Part shown: positions 8,814-18,199 of the stretch, one piece after another
Layout of the letters: every line of letters begins with the position of its first letter
How positions within the stretch are numbered: position 1 is the first letter of the stretch
Source: Alteromonas sp. CI.11.F.A3
GTDB taxonomy: Bacteria > Pseudomonadota > Gammaproteobacteria > Enterobacterales > Alteromonadaceae
DNA length: 64,000 nt
Reading direction: 5' to 3'
Assembly: GCF_032925565.1 (NCBI RefSeq)
Contig: NZ_CP136708.1
Span: 744,001-808,000 of the forward strand
The notes under the pieces: model-generated
The model's database searches: none
Told to the model about the DNA's origin: nothing
The model's input: the letters and a program-made list of their open reading frames with translations, nothing else
Position numbers and translations under genes: made by a program

Positions 8814-9669
8814 AGTAATAATTAGCTTAACAACTATTCACTCTCGGGTAGACAAAATACATCATGTTATTAAGTCATTGCTTGCACAAGAATGCACAAT
8901 TCAATTCGAAGTTAAACTTTTTATCTCAGAGAAAGGGTACTTACTTGACGAAGGTATTCCAACTGTACCTGCTTCACTACAAGAATTGGCTGATAATTAC
9001 CCTAATTTGTTTTCGATTAACTACACAGAAAATATCGGGCCGTATAGAAAGTTCATCCCTATTCTAAAAGATTACTTTTTCGATAAAGACGACTTTAGCT
9101 ATTTTGTTACAGTGGATGATGATACTAAGTATCCTATAACCTGGCTGCAGACGCTTGTCGAAAATGCTCAAAAGCAAGAATGCGTAGTGGCTTACAGAGG
9201 ACGAGTTTTAAGTTGCGATTCTAATAGTATCCACAGGTATAAAAAATGGTCTCACTCGGATGAGTCCGTACTTACGCCTGATATAAGAACAGTGGGGACT
9301 GGAAAAGACGGGATCATCTATAAGCCGGAATACTTTCATCCCGATGTTATTGAAGTCGAGAGTGCGCTGAGAGTTTGCAATCATGCTGATGATTTGTGGT
9401 TAAAGTTCCATACCGCAGTGAATGGAGTGAAGTCAGTACTGCTCGCTTCTTCATTGCAAGAGGCTTTCGAAGACATTGGTGAAGAAGACGAAAATACACT
9501 ATACAGAAAAATTAATAAACACGGTGGCAACGACAAAGCAGTTGAAAGTTTAGTGAATTACTTTTTAGAGCGCTATGACTTGAACATGCTCGATGTGTTT
9601 AATCTTAATGTTTCAAATAGTTCAACTTGGTTAGGTAAGAAATTTATAAATTCTTACCATGCTATGTAA
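8806..9669 (+). CDS. glycosyltransferase (GT-A type)
   Basis: A 287-residue protein with a glycosyltransferase-A layout. A short Rossmann start ('VIISLTTIHSRVDKIHHVI', 'LLAQE', 'FEVKLFISEKG') is followed by 'FVTVDDDTKYPITWLQTLV', where VDDD is the likely metal/nucleotide-sugar site, and 'VESALRVCNHADDLWLKFH', a pattern also seen in bacterial glycosyltransferases of surface loci. It overlaps the preceding GT2 gene. Donor and acceptor are unknown. Confidence 0.75.
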   Translation: MSKVIISLTTIHSRVDKIHHVIKSLLAQECTIQFEVKLFISEKGYLLDEGIPTVPASLQELADNYPNLFSINYTENIGPYRKFIPILKDYFFDKDDFSYFVTVDDDTKYPITWLQTLVENAQKQECVVAYRGRVLSCDSNSIHRYKKWSHSDESVLTPDIRTVGTGKDGIIYKPEYFHPDVIEVESALRVCNHADDLWLKFHTAVNGVKSVLLASSLQEAFEDIGEEDENTLYRKINKHGGNDKAVESLVNYFLERYDLNMLDVFNLNVSNSSTWLGKKFINSYHAM

Positions 9670-9683
9670 ACAAGTCGGCGATT

Positions 9684-10466
9684 GTGTTTTTAGGCTTCGC
9701 TTTCTATGCCATGCTCCTGGCTAGTGATCCGCTCAAATTAAGCATACCGATAGGCGATACAGACGGTATTAGAAATCCTCATCTTTGTGCGGAAAAAATA
9801 AACGATGGGCATGGCGACCTCTTAACTTCAAAAGTAATGTTGAGAGGGAAATGTGAAGGAAATGGGCAGAGTGCGAGTATAACTCAAATAGGTAATCGAA
9901 ACGCACTCCAATTTTTGGCTGTGGGAGAGAGCTTACGTTCGAAAGTGTCTAGAACAGAATTAGCCCTAACATCTTTAAATTTAGAGTTTGAGAAGCCTGT
10001 AGCAATCACTTTTGACTTAATGATTCCTTCCAGTGCTGATGTAACCAATGGCTTTTATTATCTCATGCAGTTTTGGCAGTGCTCGCCATTATCACCGCTC
10101 GGTGGAATTCGAGTGGTAAGGGGGAGTAGTCACAAAATTAACTTTATGACTAGAGGTGATGAAAGCGAAGTAGGCTCAAGTTTTTATTCCGTGGAACTTA
10201 AGCCTGAAGAGTGGACTACATTTGAGCTTCGGTTAAACGTGTCGCCAGAGGACGAAACTTCATATTTTGAGGTTTGGAACGAAGGGGTATTGGTGGGTAG
10301 GCGCACTGGACCATTTGGCTTCAGTAGCAAGTTCTCTTGCAAAGGAAACTCAAACGCCCCTGAGCATTTTCGATTGAAGTTCGGAATATATAAAGAGTAC
10401 GAGGATAAGAAGAGCTTTGAGGCATTTTTTGATAATATCCAGCTTTTAGTTTCTCCATCTAAATAA
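9684..10466 (+). CDS. polysaccharide-lyase-like (jelly-roll) exported protein
   Basis: A 260-residue protein resembling the concanavalin-like heparin-lyase/PL20-type fold. It shows 'TFDLMIPSS', 'FYYLMQFWQ', 'YSVELKPEEWTTFELRLNV', 'SYFEVWNEGVLVGRRTGPFG' and 'LKFGIYKEYE', the usual order of strands in that family (PF14099-like). The N-terminus has a short hydrophobic run, consistent with export or membrane anchoring. The start is a GTG at 9684; the only in-frame space upstream runs back to a TAA at 9636 and offers no better start. A lyase inside a synthesis locus could trim, release or recycle the glycan. Enzyme activity is inferred, not shown. Confidence 0.6.
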   Translation: MFLGFAFYAMLLASDPLKLSIPIGDTDGIRNPHLCAEKINDGHGDLLTSKVMLRGKCEGNGQSASITQIGNRNALQFLAVGESLRSKVSRTELALTSLNLEFEKPVAITFDLMIPSSADVTNGFYYLMQFWQCSPLSPLGGIRVVRGSSHKINFMTRGDESEVGSSFYSVELKPEEWTTFELRLNVSPEDETSYFEVWNEGVLVGRRTGPFGFSSKFSCKGNSNAPEHFRLKFGIYKEYEDKKSFEAFFDNIQLLVSPSK

Positions 10467-10509
10467 ATTTACATATAAAGTAAGTTTAAAGCGCATAATA
10501 GGGTAATGG

Positions 10510-11556
10510 ATGCTCTCAATTTATAACGCACTAGAAATTAACAACATTAAATCATCTTCTGTCTTCGGTTCGTTAAATGTAATAGATAGTTGTATTGACT
10601 ATGGCTCTGTGTGCGAAGCTAAGTTAATACCCAACTATTACAAACGAGGTATGAGAACGTGGTGGACGAGAAGATCGCAAGGTGTTTTCGACAAAGACTG
10701 TAATCACGTAGAGGCACTTTCTGATATTCGTTCTGAGCGAAGAATATGGTGGCCGAACGAAGAAACGCACCTCACTTTGTCTGAAGCGAAGTTCGAACAT
10801 TACGACCAAGCATTTTATGGTGGTACGATTTATGACCATTTTGGTCACTTTCTTTTGGATTCACTTTCTAGACTGTATCCAATATTGAACGAAGTTAGGT
10901 CTAGCAATTCGCCTATTTTATTTCACTATCCTTTAGATTCGCTCGACCGTGAAAAAGTGCTAAATGGTTATGTAGGAGAGTTTTTCGCATTACTCGGATT
11001 AGCGCATGAAAAAATTGTTTTCATAGACAAGCCCTTATTGGTGAGCAAGCTTTACTACCACGAGGCCACGTTTAGTGACGCTAATTTTGTTTCAGGCTCC
11101 ATAAAGTCATCCTACCCTTGTCTTAGTCAAAAAAACAAGACCGCGAAAAAAGGTTTTATTTCCAAAAGCAAGCTTCAGTCGGGCACAGGATTCACTTCTC
11201 AAGGCGAAGAAATTGATGAAATATTCGGAAGCTTAGGGTTTGATGTCATCTACCCTGAAAGCATTCCATTGCAAGAGCAAATAGACATAGTGCAAAGTTA
11301 TGATGTTCTTATAGGTTTCCCATCATCTTTCTTTCATCTTAAACTGTTTTGCAAAGAGGGAGCTAAGTTGATAATAATGTTTCCAGAAATTGATGAATTT
11401 TTGCATACGAACTTTTTGAATATAGATGTTGGTGCTGAGTTCTACGACTCTTATATCCCTCTTGCAGCTGAGCCAGTAAATGCTCCCCCAGGTTTTGCGA
11501 AAGGTTTTAAACTTGAGCTTTCTCAGGTTTATGAGATAGCAAGGCTATTCTGTTAA
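10510..11556 (+). CDS. GT61-family glycosyltransferase
   Basis: A 348-residue protein of the DUF563/GT61 family (EOGT and plant xylosyltransferase relatives). Key features are 'GGTIYDHFGHFLLDSLSRLYP' in the middle, 'KGFISKSKLQSG' and 'EEIDEIFGSLGFDVIYPESI' in the second half, and a C-terminal 'SYDVLIGFPSSFFHLKLFCKEG' that matches the nucleotide-sugar site region. There is no signal peptide. It ends the set of transferase genes before rmlA. Confidence 0.8.
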   Translation: MLSIYNALEINNIKSSSVFGSLNVIDSCIDYGSVCEAKLIPNYYKRGMRTWWTRRSQGVFDKDCNHVEALSDIRSERRIWWPNEETHLTLSEAKFEHYDQAFYGGTIYDHFGHFLLDSLSRLYPILNEVRSSNSPILFHYPLDSLDREKVLNGYVGEFFALLGLAHEKIVFIDKPLLVSKLYYHEATFSDANFVSGSIKSSYPCLSQKNKTAKKGFISKSKLQSGTGFTSQGEEIDEIFGSLGFDVIYPESIPLQEQIDIVQSYDVLIGFPSSFFHLKLFCKEGAKLIIMFPEIDEFLHTNFLNIDVGAEFYDSYIPLAAEPVNAPPGFAKGFKLELSQVYEIARLFC

Positions 11557-11609
11557 TATATAGCATCGCTGCTTATGTAAGTTAAGTGGTTATAAACAGG
11601 TAATGAAAA

Positions 11610-12494
11610 ATGAGTAGAAAAGGAATAATACTAGCTGGCGGATCTGGCACACGTTTGCACCCGTTAACTAAGGTGGTAAGTAAGCAGCTAATGCCTGTTT
11701 ACGACAAGCCGATGATTTTTTATCCGTTAACAACGTTAATGATGTCGGGAATTCGTGATGTACTTATTATCACCACGCCTGAAGAGCAGCAGCGGTTTAT
11801 CGACCTTATTGGAGATGGCTCGGCGCTAGGAATGAATATAGAGTACGCAGTTCAGCCTTCGCCCGATGGCTTGGCACAGGCATTCCTTATAGGCGAACAG
11901 TTTATTGGGAAGGATAGCTGCTCACTTGTGCTTGGTGATAATATTTATTACGGCCACGACTTAAAGCTGTCGTTACAGAACGCCTATAAACAAGATCATG
12001 GTGCTACGGTATTTGGCTATCATGTTAACGACCCTGAGCGTTATGGTGTGGTAGAGTTTGATGAAGACTGGAACGCACTTTCTATCGAAGAAAAGCCTGC
12101 TGTTCCTAAATCAAACTATGCCGTGACAGGTCTCTACTACTACGACAATCGCGTAGTGGATTTCGCTAAAGAAGTTAAGCCATCACATCGTGGTGAACTT
12201 GAAATTACCGACCTTAACAACCTGTATCTTAAAGATGACTCACTCAAAGTAGAGTTGATGGGCCGAGGCTCAGCTTGGCTTGATACGGGCACGTTAGACT
12301 CTCTTTTAGATGCTGCAAACTTTGTGGCTGCTATCGAAAAACGCCAGGGTTTGAAGGTATGCTGCCCAGAAGAAGTCGCATATAGAATGGGGTATATCAA
12401 CGCTGAGCAACTTGAAAAGCTAGCGGCACCACTCAAGAAGAGTGGCTATGGCGATTATCTGCTCAAAGTGATAAACGATAGAGTTAAGATCTAG
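11610..12494 (+). CDS. rmlA: glucose-1-phosphate thymidylyltransferase
   Basis: Makes dTDP-glucose from glucose-1-phosphate and dTTP, the first step of dTDP-L-rhamnose synthesis. The N-terminus carries the pyrophosphorylase signature '[20 protein letters not shown]' and '[20 protein letters not shown]'. Later '[13 protein letters not shown]' and '[17 protein letters not shown]' complete the family pattern. 294 residues is standard. It is the first of four rml genes in the order A-C-D-B. A hairpin follows it before rmlC. Confidence 0.96.
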   Translation: MSRKGIILAGGSGTRLHPLTKVVSKQLMPVYDKPMIFYPLTTLMMSGIRDVLIITTPEEQQRFIDLIGDGSALGMNIEYAVQPSPDGLAQAFLIGEQFIGKDSCSLVLGDNIYYGHDLKLSLQNAYKQDHGATVFGYHVNDPERYGVVEFDEDWNALSIEEKPAVPKSNYAVTGLYYYDNRVVDFAKEVKPSHRGELEITDLNNLYLKDDSLKVELMGRGSAWLDTGTLDSLLDAANFVAAIEKRQGLKVCCPEEVAYRMGYINAEQLEKLAAPLKKSGYGDYLLKVINDRVKI

Positions 12495-12512
12495 CTTCAT
12501 ATCAAATTTTAT

Positions 12513-12540
12513 AAGGTGGCACTGCCACCTTTCTTCTTAT
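12513..12540 (+). terminator. intercistronic hairpin with T-rich tail
   Basis: An 8-bp stem (AAGGTGGC at 12513-12520, GCCACCTT at 12524-12531) with a 3-nt loop is followed by TTCTTCTTATTTT. It can act as a partial terminator or RNA stabiliser between rmlA and rmlC. Confidence 0.5.
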
Positions 12541-12569
12541 TTTAAATTGCCAGTTTGTACGGAAAGTAA

Positions 12570-13115
12570 ATGCAAGTAATTAAAACAGACATCCCAGACG
12601 TAAAAATTATCGAGCCAAAAGTATTTGGCGACGAACGCGGTTTCTTCCTTGAAACCTTTCGCACCGACTGGTTCAAAAAAGAATGTGCAGATGTTGAATT
12701 TGTGCAAGACAATCATTCAAAATCCAGCCAAGGTATTCTTCGTGGGCTGCATTATCAGTTAGAGCAGACACAAGGGAAATTGGTTCGCGTGGTCAGTGGC
12801 GAAGTATATGATGTTGCCGTAGACATGCGTAAAGACTCATCGACTTATGGAAAGTGGGTAGGGGTTTTACTGTCGGCTGAAAATAAGCGTCAACTATGGG
12901 TACCTGCAGGTTTTGCTCACGGTTTTTATGTAACCAGTGAATCTGCTGAGTTCGTGTATAAGTGTACCGACTACTATCACCCAGAATCAGAAGTGTCGGT
13001 TAAATTTGACGACTCTACTTTAAACATCGATTGGCCATTAGTTAATGGCGAAAAGCCGTCTTTATCTGGAAAAGATGAAAATGGCGTCGCGTTCGTTAAT
13101 GCCCCTACGTTTTAA
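12570..13115 (+). CDS. rmlC: dTDP-4-dehydrorhamnose 3,5-epimerase
   Basis: Epimerises the 4-keto-6-deoxyglucose nucleotide at C3 and C5. The 181-residue cupin has 'KVFGDERGFFLETFRTDWF', 'VQDNHSKSSQGILRGLHYQ' (catalytic His region), 'GEVYDVAVDMRKDS', 'WVPAGFAHGF' and 'YKCTDYYHPESE' (catalytic Tyr region). It is preceded by a GGAAAG ribosome site and followed after 9 nt by rmlD. Confidence 0.96.
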   Translation: MQVIKTDIPDVKIIEPKVFGDERGFFLETFRTDWFKKECADVEFVQDNHSKSSQGILRGLHYQLEQTQGKLVRVVSGEVYDVAVDMRKDSSTYGKWVGVLLSAENKRQLWVPAGFAHGFYVTSESAEFVYKCTDYYHPESEVSVKFDDSTLNIDWPLVNGEKPSLSGKDENGVAFVNAPTF

Positions 13116-13124
13116 GGATTTAAC

Positions 13125-13985
13125 ATGAGTATTGTAGTAATTGGCAATGCTGGCCAATTGTCTTTTGAATTGGTTCGTATTCTAGGTGAAGACACTATTT
13201 GTTTAGGCCCTGAAGATACTGACATTACCAACGAATCTGTACTATCTGAAACGCTAAGCAAACTAGCGCCAAGCGTTATTATTAACGCAGCAGCTTATAC
13301 TGCGGTAGATAAAGCAGAAGAAGACGTTGATTTGTGCCACGCGATAAACGCGACAGCCGTTGAAAACTTAGCAAAGTACTGTAAGCAGTCGGGTGCATTT
13401 TTAGTGCATGTGTCTACTGATTACGTGTTTAACGGTCATAAAGGTTCGCCTTATCTCACTGACGACACTATCGAGCCTCAAGGGGTTTACGGTAAAACCA
13501 AGGCCGATGGCGAGAAAGCCTTGCTTGATTTACTACCTAACTCAAGTTGCTTAATTCGTACCGCGTGGGTGTATTCATCTCATGGGAATAACTTCGTTAA
13601 AACCATGCTTCGTTTAATGGCAGATAAACCGCAGTTATCGGTTATTGACGATCAAATTGGCACCCCTACGTGGGCCAAAGGGTTGGCAGAAGTGTGCGTA
13701 AGTGCGGCGCAGAATAAAACCCAAGGTGTATATCACTGGACGGATGAAGGCGTTGCCAGCTGGTACGATTTCGCGCTAGCCATTCAAGAACTTGGTATTG
13801 AAAAAGGTTTATTATCTTCGGCTATTCCAGTATTGCCTATTCCTTCTTCTCAGTACCCAACACCGGCTTCACGACCGCACTATAGCGTGCTAGATAAAAC
13901 CAGCACACGAGATACCTTTTCATCACTTAATCTTACACATTGGCGTACTCAATTGTCTGCCATGATGGATGAATTGAAAGCATAA
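13125..13985 (+). CDS. rmlD: dTDP-4-dehydrorhamnose reductase
   Basis: NAD(P)H-dependent final step giving dTDP-L-rhamnose. The SDR fold shows 'VVIGNAGQLSFELVRIL' (cofactor loop), 'INAAAYTAVDKAEED', 'HVSTDYVFNGHKGSPY' and YxxxK in 'GVYGKTKADGEKAL'. 286 residues is the usual length. AAGGA lies 8 nt before the ATG. The stop falls just before the rmlB start region, so coupled translation is likely. Confidence 0.95.
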   Translation: MSIVVIGNAGQLSFELVRILGEDTICLGPEDTDITNESVLSETLSKLAPSVIINAAAYTAVDKAEEDVDLCHAINATAVENLAKYCKQSGAFLVHVSTDYVFNGHKGSPYLTDDTIEPQGVYGKTKADGEKALLDLLPNSSCLIRTAWVYSSHGNNFVKTMLRLMADKPQLSVIDDQIGTPTWAKGLAEVCVSAAQNKTQGVYHWTDEGVASWYDFALAIQELGIEKGLLSSAIPVLPIPSSQYPTPASRPHYSVLDKTSTRDTFSSLNLTHWRTQLSAMMDELKA

Positions 13986-14003
13986 TTATTGAGTAATACA
14001 CGT

Positions 14004-15083
14004 ATGAAAACAATTTTAGTAACCGGTGGCGCAGGTTTTATCGGCTCGGCAGTCGTTCGCCATCTTATTAACGATACAGACCATAAAGTCGTAAACTTAG
14101 ATAAGCTTACTTACGCAGGTAACTTAGAATCGCTTTTATCTGTATCAGATAACGAGCGTTATGCGTTTGAACAAGTGGATATTTGTGATGCTGACGGCGT
14201 AAAAGCCGTTCTTAATACTCACCAACCTGACATTATTATGCACCTAGCGGCTGAATCTCATGTAGACCGTTCAATCGACGGCCCGGGTGAGTTCATTCAA
14301 ACCAATGTAGTAGGTACTTACACCTTGCTTGAGCAAGCTCGTGCTTATTGGTCAACGCTTGATGATGGGAAAAAGGAAGGCTTTAAATTCCACCATATTT
14401 CAACTGATGAAGTATATGGCGACCTTCCACATCCAGATGAAATAGAAGAGGGTAGTGAACTACCTCTATTCACTGAAACTACCCCTTATGCACCAAGCTC
14501 GCCTTATTCTGCCAGTAAAGCGTCTTCAGACCAGTTGGTGCGTTCATGGCTACGTACCTACAAACTACCTACTTTGGTAACCAACTGTTCGAACAATTAT
14601 GGCCCGTATCACTTTCCTGAAAAGCTAATTCCTTTAGTTATTTTGAACGCCTTAGCTGGCAAGCCATTGCCTGTATACGGTAAAGGTAATCAAATTCGCG
14701 ATTGGTTGTATGTGGAAGATCATGCCCGTGCATTGGTGCTAGTTGCCCTTGAAGGAAAAATTGGCGAAACCTATAACATTGGCGGCCATAACGAAAAGCA
14801 AAATATTGAAGTAGTGAATACAATTTGCGACATCTTGGATGATGTTCAGCCAAAAGCCAGCAAGTATGCAGAGCAAATCACTTATGTGGCAGACCGCCCT
14901 GGTCACGATATGCGTTATGCTATCGATGCGTCTAAAATTGAACGTGAGTTAGGCTGGTCACCACAAGAAACCTTTGAAAGCGGTATTCGTAAAACCGTAG
15001 AATGGTATTTAAGTAACGAAGGCTGGTGGAAAGCTGTATTGGATGGTAGCTACCAAGGTGAGCGATTAGGTTCAGGAAGTTAA
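14004..15083 (+). CDS. rmlB: dTDP-glucose 4,6-dehydratase
   Basis: Converts dTDP-glucose to dTDP-4-keto-6-deoxyglucose. The extended SDR has '[19 protein letters not shown]' at the N-terminus, '[14 protein letters not shown]', catalytic '[12 protein letters not shown]', YxxxK in '[13 protein letters not shown]', and '[15 protein letters not shown]'. A longer frame begins with TTG at 13989, but the ATG at 14004 gives the family N-terminus ([12 protein letters not shown]) and is preferred. About 359 residues. It is followed by a clear terminator, which ends the rml unit. Confidence 0.96.
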   Translation: MKTILVTGGAGFIGSAVVRHLINDTDHKVVNLDKLTYAGNLESLLSVSDNERYAFEQVDICDADGVKAVLNTHQPDIIMHLAAESHVDRSIDGPGEFIQTNVVGTYTLLEQARAYWSTLDDGKKEGFKFHHISTDEVYGDLPHPDEIEEGSELPLFTETTPYAPSSPYSASKASSDQLVRSWLRTYKLPTLVTNCSNNYGPYHFPEKLIPLVILNALAGKPLPVYGKGNQIRDWLYVEDHARALVLVALEGKIGETYNIGGHNEKQNIEVVNTICDILDDVQPKASKYAEQITYVADRPGHDMRYAIDASKIERELGWSPQETFESGIRKTVEWYLSNEGWWKAVLDGSYQGERLGSGS

Positions 15084-15112
15084 TACCTATAGATACTGTC
15101 GTGTTACAATAT

Positions 15113-15144
15113 AAAGCCGCTTTGCTAGTCCGAAGCGGCTTTTT
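15113..15144 (+). terminator. rho-independent terminator after rmlB
   Basis: A 10-bp perfect stem (AAAGCCGCTT 15113-15122, AAGCGGCTTT 15133-15142) is followed by T residues to 15144. It lies 30 nt after rmlB. Confidence 0.85.
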
Positions 15145-15170
15145 GCTAATTAACGTAATGTAGTGAGTAC

Positions 15171-16886
15171 ATGAAAAAAACTGCTATGCGCTCTTTGCGA
15201 GCCGCCCTCAAACTCATCCCAAAACCTTTAAAAGATAAGCTTAAAAAGAATGAGTCGTTGACGGAACTCTATGTACAAGCGATAAGAAAATCGGGACTTT
15301 TTTATGGTGCTCCTACTAAAAGAGATACGCAAAAAGCATACAATCGCCACCTGATAAATCAAGACAGAAACTTAATCTCTTCACCTCAGGTGTCAGTAAA
15401 CAATCAATGCCAAGCGATTATTTTTGGAATAGAAGATACCGGGGTTACTATCGCCTCTTTGAAAGCACAGAAGGTTAATACCTATTTTGTGGTCTCCACT
15501 GATAAAAAACCAAGCGAAATAGGCGCTGAAATCGCAAGTGTTTTCTCAAATTTAGATGAAAATTTTCCTACCTTGTTATTAAATGCGGGAGATACGTTAG
15601 CTGAGAATGCTTTGCCTTCGTTCATGGCTGCATTGGGTGATGCAGCATTTGTTTATAGTGATACAGACGAGATTGACAGTAAAGGTAAGCGCTGTCGTCC
15701 AAGGTTTTTACCTTGTTGGAATCCTGACTTACATATATCAACCGCTTATGTGCTATCAGGGGTTCTGTTTAATACTGGGGAGCTAAAGTCTTTATCAATG
15801 GGGGAGTATTCAGATATAGCGTCATTGATCGGTGAAGTATGGCTTTCGAAACCGGATATTAAAGTAAACCATTACGCCGCTACACTTGTACATTTAAACC
15901 TCAGCGATAAATCAATTACATCTAGCTTGTACGCGTTGAAAAATAGCGTTTTACGTCACGAGCATGTTTCAATAGAAATAGGTGAAGAAGCTCAAGTTAA
16001 TAAAGCGCTATGGCATTTAGATACGCAGCCACTCGTCAGTCTTATTATCCCTACGAAGAATGGCAAAGAGTTAGTAAAGGCGTGTATAGATTCCATCCGC
16101 GAAAAAACCATCTACAAAAATTATGAGATCCTTCTCATTGATAATGGTTCCGATGAAGAAGCGAGCATTCGTTATTTTGAAACGCTGGCAGAGCTACCAG
16201 AAGTTCGCGTTTTAAACTACCCTGGACCTTTTAATTATTCAGCGATAAACAACTTTGGCGTAAAACATGCTAAAGGACAGGTAGTAGGGTTAATTAATAA
16301 TGATATTGAGGTAATTAGTCCAGATTGGCTTACCTACATGGTTGGGCATGTAATGCGCGACGATATTGGATGCGTAGGCGCTAAACTTCTTTATTCAGAT
16401 GGCCGTATACAGCATGCTGGCGTGGTACTTGGTTATGGAGGCGGTGCTGGACATGCGCATAAGTACTTCCCTCGATATCACTCTGGTTATTTGAAACGAC
16501 TTGCTGCCACGCAAAATTACAGTGCGGTTACTGCGGCATGTCTGTTAGTAAAGCGTAGCCATTTTGGTGCAGTGGGCGGTCTTGATGAAGAAAACCTTGC
16601 GGTGGCCTTCAACGATGTCGACTTCTGTTTACGGGTAAAAGAGTTGGGTGTTAGAAACTTATATTGTGCCGAGGCTGAGTTATATCATCATGAGTCGGTC
16701 AGTCGAGGGCTAGATATTTCACCAGAGAAGGCTGCTAGGTTTAATCGAGAACTTGAATATCTGCAAACAAAGTGGTCTCATGTTATAAAGCACGACCCTG
16801 CATATAACCCTAATTTAACGCTGAAACGCGAAAACTTTGCGCTTAAGACAAAAGAAGAGCAGAGTGTTTTATTAGCTTCATATTGA
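15171..16886 (+). CDS. GT2-family glycosyltransferase (rhamnosyltransferase-like)
   Basis: A 571-residue protein. The N-terminal 270 residues have a degenerate GT-A look ('LLLNAGDTLAENALPSFM', 'VYSDTDEIDSKGKR'). The C-terminal GT2 domain (about residues 285-540) is well formed: 'PLVSLIIPTKNGKELVKACI', 'NYEILLIDNGSDEE', 'VVGLINNDIEVISPDWLTYM', 'GAKLLYSDGRIQHAG', 'AVTAACLLVKRS' and 'NDVDFCLRVKELG'. This architecture is common in O-antigen rhamnosyl or fucosyl transferases, and its place right after the rml genes fits a rhamnosyl donor, but this is inference. It has its own region after the rmlB terminator. Confidence 0.85.
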   Translation: MKKTAMRSLRAALKLIPKPLKDKLKKNESLTELYVQAIRKSGLFYGAPTKRDTQKAYNRHLINQDRNLISSPQVSVNNQCQAIIFGIEDTGVTIASLKAQKVNTYFVVSTDKKPSEIGAEIASVFSNLDENFPTLLLNAGDTLAENALPSFMAALGDAAFVYSDTDEIDSKGKRCRPRFLPCWNPDLHISTAYVLSGVLFNTGELKSLSMGEYSDIASLIGEVWLSKPDIKVNHYAATLVHLNLSDKSITSSLYALKNSVLRHEHVSIEIGEEAQVNKALWHLDTQPLVSLIIPTKNGKELVKACIDSIREKTIYKNYEILLIDNGSDEEASIRYFETLAELPEVRVLNYPGPFNYSAINNFGVKHAKGQVVGLINNDIEVISPDWLTYMVGHVMRDDIGCVGAKLLYSDGRIQHAGVVLGYGGGAGHAHKYFPRYHSGYLKRLAATQNYSAVTAACLLVKRSHFGAVGGLDEENLAVAFNDVDFCLRVKELGVRNLYCAEAELYHHESVSRGLDISPEKAARFNRELEYLQTKWSHVIKHDPAYNPNLTLKRENFALKTKEEQSVLLASY

Positions 16887-16928
16887 TAATTTATAGTCAT
16901 TGCTTCTAGTTACGGAGAAAACGAAATT

Positions 16929-18116
16929 ATGGAAAGCACACCACAAAGCATGAAAATAGCCGTTGCAGGCACAGGCTATGTAGGTTTATCTAATGCAGTA
17001 TTACTCGCACAGCACAATGAAGTGATTGCGGTAGATGTAGTTCCTGCGAAAGTGGATCTTCTAAACGACAAAAAGTCTCCTATTGAAGATAAAGAAATTA
17101 CAGAATACTTAACGAACAAGCAGCTTAATCTTAAAGCCACGTTAGATACTGAACTTGCTTATAAAGACGCTGAGTTTGTAATTATTGCCACACCTACAGA
17201 TTACGATGCGCAAACCAATTACTTCAATACCAGCTCAGTAGATGCGGTAATAAAAGAAGTTATGCGGGTTAACCCTAATGCGGTAATGGTTGTAAAGTCT
17301 ACTGTTCCAGTAGGCTTTACCGTTGAAGCAAAAGAGCGTCATGGCACTGAAAATATTATCTTCTCGCCAGAGTTCTTACGTGAAGGTAAAGCCCTTTACG
17401 ACAACTTGTACCCAAGCCGTATTATTGTAGGTGAGCTAAGTGACCGTGCGAAGGTGTTTGCTGGTTTGCTAGAACAGGGAGCGATTAAAGAAGACATTAA
17501 TATTCTTTTCACTCACAGTACCGAAGCTGAAGCCATCAAGCTTTTCGCTAATACTTACCTAGCCATGCGTGTCGCTTACTTTAACGAGCTAGATAGCTAT
17601 GCAGAGCGTAGTGGATTGAATTCTAAACAAATCATTGAAGGTGTTGGGTTAGACCCGCGCATTGGCGATCACTACAACAACCCAAGCTTTGGTTATGGTG
17701 GCTACTGCTTGCCGAAAGACACTAAACAGTTGCTAGCTAACTACAGTGAAGTGCCTAACAACATGATTCAGGCTATTGTAGATGCTAACCGCACTCGTAA
17801 AGACTTTATCGCGGATTCTATTGTTAGTCGTCAACCTAAGGTTGTGGGTATCTTCCGCTTAATTATGAAGTCTGGGTCTGACAACTTCAGAGCGAGTGCA
17901 ATCCAAGGCATCATGAAGCGTATTAAAGCGAAGGGTATCGAGGTTGTGGTTTACGAGCCTGTTATTACCGAAGATGACTTCTTCAACTCGCGCGTCATTA
18001 AAGATTTAGAAGAGTTTAAATCTATTTCTGACGTTATTGTGGCAAACCGCGTAACTGACGATATTGAAGATGTACTAGAGAAAGTATACAGCCGTGATTT
18101 ATTTGGCGCTGACTAA
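16929..18116 (+). CDS. ugd: UDP-glucose 6-dehydrogenase
   Basis: Oxidises UDP-glucose to UDP-glucuronate with two NAD. '[20 protein letters not shown]' is the Rossmann start, with '[11 protein letters not shown]', '[20 protein letters not shown]' and the catalytic cysteine loop '[16 protein letters not shown]'. 395 residues matches the short bacterial class. GGAG at 16914-16917 places the start at 16929; a second ATG at 16950 would give the more typical N-terminus. It supplies glucuronate for an acidic surface glycan or a precursor. A terminator follows. Confidence 0.95.
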   Translation: MESTPQSMKIAVAGTGYVGLSNAVLLAQHNEVIAVDVVPAKVDLLNDKKSPIEDKEITEYLTNKQLNLKATLDTELAYKDAEFVIIATPTDYDAQTNYFNTSSVDAVIKEVMRVNPNAVMVVKSTVPVGFTVEAKERHGTENIIFSPEFLREGKALYDNLYPSRIIVGELSDRAKVFAGLLEQGAIKEDINILFTHSTEAEAIKLFANTYLAMRVAYFNELDSYAERSGLNSKQIIEGVGLDPRIGDHYNNPSFGYGGYCLPKDTKQLLANYSEVPNNMIQAIVDANRTRKDFIADSIVSRQPKVVGIFRLIMKSGSDNFRASAIQGIMKRIKAKGIEVVVYEPVITEDDFFNSRVIKDLEEFKSISDVIVANRVTDDIEDVLEKVYSRDLFGAD

Positions 18117-18148
18117 TACCTTTACAAAAAACTGATAGCTCACAAAAG

Positions 18149-18170
18149 CCAGCATTAATGCTGGTTTTTT
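18149..18170 (+). terminator. rho-independent terminator after ugd
   Basis: Stem CCAGCA/TGCTGG (18149-18154 with 18159-18164) with a TTAA loop, followed by T6. It closes the glycan locus and faces the convergent LysR gene. Confidence 0.8.
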
Positions 18171-18199
18171 GTTTTCAAAAACCTCAGAGTTCACTTCAA

